64,000 nt of DNA, taken from positions 38,026,900-38,090,899 of the forward strand of contig CM057149.1 of assembly GCA_029964075.1 (NCBI GenBank), written 5' to 3'. The stretch is from Patiria pectinifera. Taxonomy: Eukaryota; Echinodermata; Asteroidea; Valvatida; Asterinidae. Under the pieces are notes generated by a model. That model was not told the origin of the DNA. It saw only the letters and a program-made list of their open reading frames with translations, and searched no databases. This document shows, in pieces, positions 57,289-64,000 of the stretch (its first letter is position 1; the number at the start of each line of letters is the position of its first letter). A program made the position numbers and the translations under genes.

Positions 57289-60200
57289 GTGAGTACAACT
57301 ACCAAAGATATGTTTTTCCCTTTCTTTGAGCATGAAAGGTTCAGATTATAAACAAACTATTCTCGTCTTAAAGTTTCTCATATTTTTCTCATGCCTGTGC
57401 ATTTGGTCTCATTTCCTATTTACCATTTTATATCATGTCTAAATAAATTCCCAGATTTTGCGGTGTTATAATTCAATAAAAGAAACAACTCATTTTAGAG
57501 CAAGATTGCGATATAGAAACCAAAAGTTACTCTGGAAATGCAATTGTTATTAGTGCGTTGTATATACTTGTAAGACATTTGTTGAGGAAGCATATTGTTA
57601 AATCTTGCTATCATCATTTAGATTTTTAAAAAAGAACAAACGTCGTGACGCGTACGTGTTTTGCTCTTTGTTTAGACGTTTCGTTCTTCCATATGTGACC
57701 GGGGTTTTAAATAAAGTGTAGATACGACACAGGCTGGTCTCTCTGGCTTGGATCCTTTTCTGTTTATTCTGTAAATTGACGAAGACATCAATAAGACATG
57801 TTGAGTTGTCTTCGTTAGAGTGTAATGTCTAATGATTAAAGCTAAATAACAATAATTACAAAACTCTTAAATCAAGTTCACTGGACAAATATCACGATTA
57901 ATTTTAAACAAATATCAGCCATCCTAGCTAATCTCACATAATTGTTTACAGAAAATGAGGAATCAATAATTGAAAATGAAGAACAAAATCAGATAGGAAT
58001 AATGGTCAAATGGACTTCGCGCCCAAAAGTCTGGACGGTTTCCGCCATCTTGAAAATCTCACTTAACTGTACCATTAATGTGTCAAAAAGCAGTGATTCA
58101 TATATATTAATATTTACAAGCTACAGCAACAAAATATTGGAATCTTGGAGAGCACTATACTATTCAAATAAATCTTAGACAGTATAACATCTAAACATAT
58201 GAAATATATTGTTGTTTCGTCTCACTTCCTGAGAAACAACATCGTGAGTCAAAGTCATAAAAACGAACCAAAGTAAATCAAAATAATACAGAATAGTTCA
58301 ATGAATGAATATACAAGAATATCACTCTAGACAGAATATATTTAGACAAGTTAGGAATATTGGCAATAAATAAATCAAAGATTTACCTGTAAAATGACGA
58401 AGACATCAATAAGACATGTTGAGTTGTCTTCGTCAGAGTGTAATGTGAACCGTGGCGCGAAACTGAGGGTTTGGGTGCGCCGTACTTAATTTGAATAATA
58501 AAGGTAACGCAGGAGTGGTTCTATTACAATGTAAATTAACAGTTACTCATGCATAAAAAGGACTAGAAATAAATAAATAGAGGGGGCTATATTTTACACT
58601 TGTCACACATACCCTTTAGCCTCCATAATTTTCAAGAATAAATATACGTGGTAAAGAGCTGCATCAATGTAATTCAGAAAAATTCATTGCCATTCCCATT
58701 TTCCTTCAGTTCTGGGAGAGTACTGCGAAGGTTACTACGACGAGAATAAAGACTACCACGAAGGTTTCCAGTGCATGGTGACCCATGATACGTCTGACGA
58801 GCTCTCGTGCTGTGGCACAGCTACAGACAAGTACTGCTGCGAACCGGGGTTCTTCATCAACTCACTCACGTAGGTTCCATTCCCCAAACTTTGATTCTAG
58901 AGGTTTTTAGCTGGTTCCAGAGGGCCGGCCCTGTATCCTCTCTGTACCTGTCTTTATCACTGACCCTCAGTCACCTGTTAGCTGGGCAGTGCCGTCGTAT
59001 AGGATTGACCCAATAAAATCCAGCCCATTGTGTAGATAACATGCATAAAAACTTAAATAGCCATTTAAATGGATAGCCATTTAATTGGCTATGGTCGATC
59101 GGCTTTACCACACTTGCCTTGTTCTTATTCTCTGTCAAATTAGCACGAAACACACATGGCATTCGTGAGTTAATAAGTTAAAACGGATCGGGGGGGGGCA
59201 ACGTGGGCCATGAACCCCCCCCCCCCAAAAAAAAGAACCCAATTTGTTTGTTTAAGTGACGTCGCATTAAAGGCAGGCACTGCGTACACCACCTTCACTT
59301 CCTCAAAGACATTTGGTTAAAGTGGACAGAAATTGCCTCAGATTGCACCACAGAGCATCTAGAATCCAAAAGAATGTCGGGGCCCTTAAGCGGGCCCCAA
59401 ACCCCACGCCGTAATTTTTGGAACCTAATTTTTGGGGGACCAAAATATTTGTTGCCCCCCCCCCCGCGAAAAAATTGTTCTGGATCCGCCCTTGTTAATA
59501 AGTTACGATTACAACCGACTAAGTATAGGGGGATCCAGAACCAAATTTTCGAAATTACCCTTTTTTCAAAAAGAGGCTAGGAAGGGGTTCAGTATCAGTT
59601 CCATTGTAATATTAATTTATTTCCTGAGACTTTAAGACAAAGGTGTCTTCAAACCTCCAATTAAAAAAAAAATCGTTTTTTGGGGGGGAGGGGGGGCGTT
59701 CCCCGATCCACCGATAGTTGTGGTAACTTCAGTCTTAAAACCAATTATTATAGGTTTGGCACCATCTTCCTCTGCGGAAATCGCACATTAAACACAATTA
59801 TTGTCTGTCTTAATTATGTGGGCGGTTTCACGAATTAAAAGATCACCTTGCGTGTAATGAAGACAGGGAAACATACTTCCTAATTAAATGCAATCCCGCG
59901 AATTTTCATCCGCCCAGCAATGGCCTTCCCAGTATATTTGCTGCCCTAAAAAAAAAGTTCTGTGGATATTTACAAAATATTTAAAACGGGCGGGGTAATT
60001 TCATATCCTGTCAGCTTTTTTTGTACAGGATATTAAGATCGTCTTGTGTTGGCAGACGCCAAGTACAAAAAATCGAACCGCCCTTCCTCGTCATATATTT
60101 ACAGTCATGCAAACCACATTTGAGGAGGCAAGGTATAAAAAGAAACACACTTTTTAACGTAGAGTCGTCCTGTTTTGGTACTAAGATATTAATTTTCTTT

Positions 60201-63017
60201 TGAACAAGTGATTGCACCCGCCCCTTGTATGTCCTGAAAATTATAATTCTTGTTACAATGATGATGACATTAACTTCCTATTCGTAAAAAAATTAAGACG
60301 TTTCAATAACTTCGTTACTCGTGTTACATTTTAAACTTTGTAGTTGTGTTATGCACCTTTTGATTTTTAAGATTTGTTAATACATACCGAGAAGCATGCA
60401 GTATGCCTCTTCTTGGTTGGAAGTATATTTCTAAATTTGAACTCATAAATACGAGCAACAGGAACATGACTCAACCTGCGGAACTTCCCCAAAATTCCTC
60501 AATTATTAAAGAGACCACAACGGTCGTTCGAGGTTCTGTATCCAAACGTCATGGGGTCGAATGTATTTTGAATTCACAAAACGTACATTGATAATTATAG
60601 GCCTATATACCTTATTACAGAAGTATATTATCTGGGAGGGGCGCTCAATTAATCATTCGTTATCGTTACAATATATATATACAAAGCTGTTTTTCCTTCT
60701 TTGATTTTGCCCAAGATACAAGAAGGTTTGTCCCGTGCTCCGTCCCGCCCCCCCCCCCCCAAAAAAAACCCGTTATAGTTACGCCACTTGCTAAAGATTA
60801 TTTACTTTGCCTGAACGGCAAGGTATATAAGGGCTCAATAATCAGCAAAACTATACGCCCTCTTAGGAAGGGACCCTGCATCATTGTATAGATTACTAAC
60901 ACTAAAATGACAAATAATGTAGTGATAAAAGGTCAAGTTGAAGTCTGACTAGATCAACTATTTTGAGAACCATCTTTTGTAAGTGCCAACGATTTTAACT
61001 GATTAATCAATTAAGCATTTTCCACCCATTTGGTTGTCATAATTGGATTTCCTCCATCGCCACAACAAAACGTCGTCTGGATTCCTCCGAAATACTCTCT
61101 GCATGGACAGGCAACCTGTCTAGGGCGTATGCTAATAAGTGGAGATTGTCATTAAAATTTTGCCCCAGGGGTGGGGGTTTGGTTACTTCAAAAGTGACAA
61201 TTCCCACATCTTGGGTGTGGCAACCCGGGGGAAGGGAGGGGAACGATTGATAGCCACACAGCGCCTGCACCGATAAAATCTTTCCATTTTAATAAATTCT
61301 TCACAGTCGCTTGGTGTCATCCGCAATTAATCCACAATGTAAAGCATCAACTAATTAGTTTACTAATTGAAAAATAGTAAACTAACGTTTGAAAAAGTTA
61401 AATAAATGTTAATTAGTTAATTGATTAGTAAGCTAACTGGAACATGTTGCGTTTACCTATCATGATTTACTAGGAACCATACCCATCCAGACAAATTCCT
61501 ACACCATATGGGAAACTACAAATACACATATTTCTGACTTCGACTCAGGAGGTGTGCCAACGCAGTGAAAGGTTAAGGGGTACTGTATCCATCCTGACAG
61601 ATCCTATCAAAACATGCCGCTTTGGTTTGAAGGGTTGAGTACCTTGCTCAATACATGATTGACCCAACACAACTAGAATTTGAACACACGAACGGTAATA
61701 AAAATGTCTTTTCTCACTACTTTGCTCCACAGTATCGGCAACTTGATCGGAATACTGATCGGCGTCTTCGTCATCGTATCACTGTGCGTCATCATCGGTT
61801 GCTGCTGCTGTTCCTGCTGCCTCTGTACCGGCAATCGCCTGTACGCCGAGCGTCACCACCCCCATCCCCATCACCTTCATGACCGGAGGAGGTCGGCTCG
61901 GTACATGATGTCGGCGGAGGGACTGCGGACCACCCTGCTGCGGGGGAGGAGGAAACGGAGAGCCCCCAATGCTGAAGGTGGGTTACGTGGTTAGTTGTCT
62001 TTCAAGTTGAAAGTACAAGTATACCATCTCAGCAGTCGGGATGGCACGAGGCGAGTCTAGTTTCAGACAGGCGAACTTTCAACTTTGTGTTAACATTTTC
62101 CATTGCCATGACACAGTCGGTTCCTTTTCAAACATCTCCCTTTTAATGGTTCAAATATTCGGCATTATTCTGTTAGAGTCTGGAACGGGTCTGGAACACC
62201 AGTCTTACAGAGATATACAATTTTTGTGTAGTGGGGCTTTTGCACACGAGTAAGAAACATCACTATTCCATGGAGGTTGCTAAGGACGTGGATGCACGTT
62301 AAAATAATTGTTGAGTTGAGTTTTGAAATTAGTATCCTCAAATTTCATTTTGTTTTATGCGCATTTACAGCCTCGCCAGCACCGTCATCAACATCAAGCC
62401 AACAGCTTCCTACTCCACCGCCTCGTCACAACCGGCCAGCCCCGACCCAACCACCCTATCCACCCCAACCCTACCCTTCAACGCAACCATACCCACCCCA
62501 ATATCAATACCCACCCCAGCAGTATCTTCCCTACCCACCCAACCCACCAGGCTACCCGCCAAATGCGAACTACCCTCCCCAGCCCTACCCGCACCCAGTC
62601 CCTCGGATGGTGCACCAGGGGCCTGCTTACCCGTCCGCCGAGGACGCACCGCCGGCGTTTTCGGCACCCCCACCTCCGTACACGGAATCTATTGAACGCC
62701 AGAGGCAAGCACCACCACCGTTACTTGACACGCAAGCATCTTCCCACCCCTCATCGACAACAGAGGAGTATCCTTCCCCCTCTGCCTACCCACCCCCTCC
62801 TCCGTCCCCTAGATACCCACCCCCACCACCACCCTCTTCGTCAAGGTTCTCAGACACGGCGTCCTCCTCTGATCATGCCCCGCCATTGCTGGACAAGCAG
62901 GCTGCTTCGGCGAGACGGTACCCCGGAGTTGCCTACCCACCCCCGACGCCGTCGAGGAGGGGTCCCCCATCGGCACCACCCGAAGAGGACGTCTCGACAC
63001 TTCCAAGAAAGATGTAA
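57180..63017 (+). CDS. Shisa-family transmembrane protein (four exons, 386 aa)
   Basis: Coding exons are 57180-57288, 58710-58869, 61733-61977 and 62371-63017, with intron phases 1, 2 and 1 that agree at every junction. The protein has a signal peptide (1-25), an extracellular domain with C42, C58, C70-C71 and C79-C80 in the Shisa pattern (CxGYYDxxxxxxxGFxC ... CCGTATDKYCC), a membrane helix (about 92-112) ending in CCCCSCCLC, a basic His/Arg segment, and a Pro/Tyr-rich tail with PPPPY at 271-275. Shisa proteins are type I membrane adaptors that retain or modulate receptors (Wnt/FGF receptors for Shisa1/2, AMPA receptors for others). PPxY motifs bind WW domains. Which Shisa subgroup it belongs to, and its partner, cannot be told from this. 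Boundaries were set by eye. Confidence 0.88.
57777..57828 (+). repeat. 52-bp hairpin repeat in Shisa-like intron 1, copy 1
   Basis: TGACGAAGACATCAATAAGA onwards is repeated at 58395-58446 with a single substitution. Its inverted ends (GACGAAGACA and TGTCTTCGTT) form an imperfect stem. Confidence 0.9.
58395..58446 (+). repeat. 52-bp hairpin repeat in Shisa-like intron 1, copy 2
   Basis: This is a direct repeat of 57777-57828, with a perfect 10-bp stem (GACGAAGACA pairing with TGTCTTCGTC) around a 19-nt loop. The 566 bp between the copies is AT-rich and shows no coding signal. Confidence 0.9.
58710..58869 (+). CDS. Shisa-like gene exon 2 (cysteine-rich ectodomain)
   Basis: The acceptor TTTTCCTTCAG precedes a V at the junction, then GEYCEGYYDENKDYHEGFQC and CCGTATDKYCCEPGFF. 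All six ectodomain cysteines lie in this exon. The donor CTCAC|GTAGGT leaves phase 2 and avoids the in-frame TAG that would follow if the exon read through. Confidence 0.88.
58870..61732 (+). other. Intron 2 of Shisa-like gene with repeat debris
   Basis: It contains G/C runs followed by oligo-A (59190-59232, 59452-59470, 60746-60768) and a small minus-strand frame at 61037-61270 that is unrecognised. No extra exon is supported; the flanking exon phases already match. Confidence 0.6.
61355..61385. repeat. AT-rich perfect 11-bp inverted repeat
   Basis: TTAGTTTACTA and TAGTAAACTAA flank a 9-base loop, within a local cluster of TTAGTT and ACTAAT words 350 bp before exon 3. Confidence 0.75.
61733..61977 (+). 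CDS. Shisa-like gene exon 3 (membrane segment and basic region)
   Basis: The acceptor TTGCTCCACAG leads into IGNLIGILIGVFVIVSLCVI, then the cysteine cluster GCCCCSCCLC, a probable palmitoylation patch by composition. A His/Arg-rich stretch (ERHHPHPHHLHDRRRSARY) and RGRRKRRAP follow. The donor is GAAG|GTGGGT, phase 1. Confidence 0.88.
62371..63017 (+). CDS. Shisa-like gene exon 4 (proline/tyrosine-rich tail, stop)
   Basis: The acceptor GCGCATTTACAG is followed by 214 codons rich in P, Y, S and Q, with repeats such as QPYPSTQPYPPQYQYPPQQY, the WW-ligand motif PPPPY (271-275), further polyproline (SAYPPPPPSPRYPPPPPPSS) and the C-terminus STLPRKM, then TAA. Reverse-strand frames over this exon are shadows. 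Confidence 0.88.
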
Positions 63018-64000
63018 CTGAGAAAAAAAAACTAACACTCTTCAAGACAATGCCGGTTTCAGCATACCTCCAATGGATTTACCAAGAATGCCCTATCCTG
63101 AAAATTCCGATATTGATTTTGAAGAACTTTCCCAAGCAATACTTTTTTGTGTTTTTTTTCTGGATGCTTTTCGGACGGACAGTATTGCTGGTATCCTGTC
63201 ATCAGTTAACATATGAGAATATAAACTAAGAACCTGCGAATCTTCTTCCATATTGTAAGACATCGACTCTGATTCATAAAACACCCATTGCAGAGGAAAT
63301 GTCTTACCTTTGTGGCGTTCTTAAGACAGTTTTGAGAGAAGTGTGTGCTTGGAAAAACAGGTAGACTAAAGTGTTCTCATGCTTTATCAACTGAGTAATT
63401 TTATGATTGAAAATTAGCTCTTTTTGTTACCAATTTTGATTGGCTGTAAGATTACCACGTGATCAAACCACGAGCGGCGCAATGTTTTGTCAGTGACAAT
63501 CTGGCGTGTATACCAAATCAACAAAGAAGCCTGAAAAGAGAATCGAGCAGTTAAACCCCGAATTGTTGAGGATATTTTTCGCTTTATAATACAACCAACC
63601 AGAGACAGAAAATGAAGTTATATTGGAAGTTACAGATTCTATTAAAGTCGTTCTTGTGCATGACCCTTCCAGATGGAATGTATCACCTTTGATACGTCAA
63701 TAATTTTAGAATTGTCTCATCAGTTATTTAATATATTTAAATATGTGAATATCCCAATCAGATTTTTTTTACTTACTAGGTTTTTAGAGGGCAGAAAAAT
63801 GCATGTTGTATAGTTCACCAAATCCACAAAAGCAGTTGACAGACATAGTGGTTCATTTTGTAAATACGAGTATAAATATTAGCGAGATGAGTTTTAAAAG
63901 TCATGTCGTTTGCATGATTTTTCTTTTTTTCACTTAAGATTTTCGGTGTAAATTACGTGTATTGTGGTTTAAATGTGTACAGTGACAACTTGGACAGAAA
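63018..64000 (+). other. Probable 3'-UTR and downstream flank of Shisa-like gene
   Basis: No coding region is visible. ATTAAA at 63641-63646 is a possible polyadenylation signal, which would give a 3'-UTR of roughly 640 bases. No other gene is recognised before the window ends. Confidence 0.4.

Noticed and set aside
57942..58178. Extra exon in Shisa-like intron 1 (ENEESIIENEEQNQ after TTTACAG)
   Set aside because: No convincing donor follows, and exons 1 and 2 already join in phase 1 with the expected family architecture.
60011..60217. 68-codon minus-strand frame in Shisa-like intron 2 (MQSLVQKKINILVPKQDDST...)
   Set aside because: No known motif and no acceptor/donor context; likely repeat-derived or chance.
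62410..63045. Several minus-strand frames over Shisa exon 4
   Set aside because: They are shadows of the proline-rich codons; no supporting motifs or splice signals.

Overview
This is animal (metazoan) nuclear DNA. It is AT-rich with multi-exon genes, GT/AG introns, several classes of retrotransposon and DNA transposon debris, and one gene of a bilaterian family (Shisa). The set of elements (a Penelope-like element with a GIY-YIG endonuclease, non-LTR retrotransposon tails, an LTR element whose primer-binding site reads TGGTGGCAGCGGTGGGAT, and a large satellite) suggests a marine invertebrate, perhaps a non-vertebrate deuterostome. I cannot name a species from sequence alone.

Region 1 (1 to 44.37 kb) is one very large, lopsided palindrome. 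The left arm (1-4845, cut by the window edge) and the right arm (about 5705-44372) are near-identical inverted copies around an 860-bp spacer. Each arm carries a first exon for a small secreted protein; the two copies lie head to head and are transcribed away from the spacer. The spacer holds the 3' end of a non-LTR retrotransposon next to the left copy and the likely native 5' region next to the right copy. Inside the arms is a satellite unit of about 995 bp. The left arm has about 1.3 units and the right arm about 35.3 (7332-42433), so the arms differ by almost exactly 34 units. Each unit is a higher-order repeat: a GC-richer core of about 400 bp plus two diverged sub-repeats (B and A). The outer part of each arm carries a dense cluster of perfect TGACGTCA octamers.

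Region 2 (44.28-48.2 kb) is a mosaic of repeats: a pair of units of about 320 bp also found inside the palindrome; a repeat family present three times in two orientations whose 20-bp minisatellite has 28, 8 or 0 copies; a 159-bp inverted-repeat element; and other inverted fragments. At 48.24 kb there is a possible exon of unknown ownership.

Region 3 (49.3-55.5 kb) is a transposon graveyard, mostly on the minus strand: an LTR-retrotransposon fragment (LTR end, primer-binding site, start of a gag-like frame), a Penelope-like element with an intact 702-codon RT/GIY-YIG frame and a hammerhead-like motif, an 888-bp terminal-inverted-repeat element, and a decayed jockey/CR1-type non-LTR retrotransposon.

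Region 4 (57.1-64 kb) holds the one clearly intact host gene. It is a four-exon Shisa-family gene on the plus strand that predicts a 386-residue type I membrane protein with signal peptide, six extracellular cysteines, one membrane segment followed by a cysteine cluster, and a long proline/tyrosine-rich cytoplasmic tail with a PPPPY motif. All intron phases agree across the junctions.
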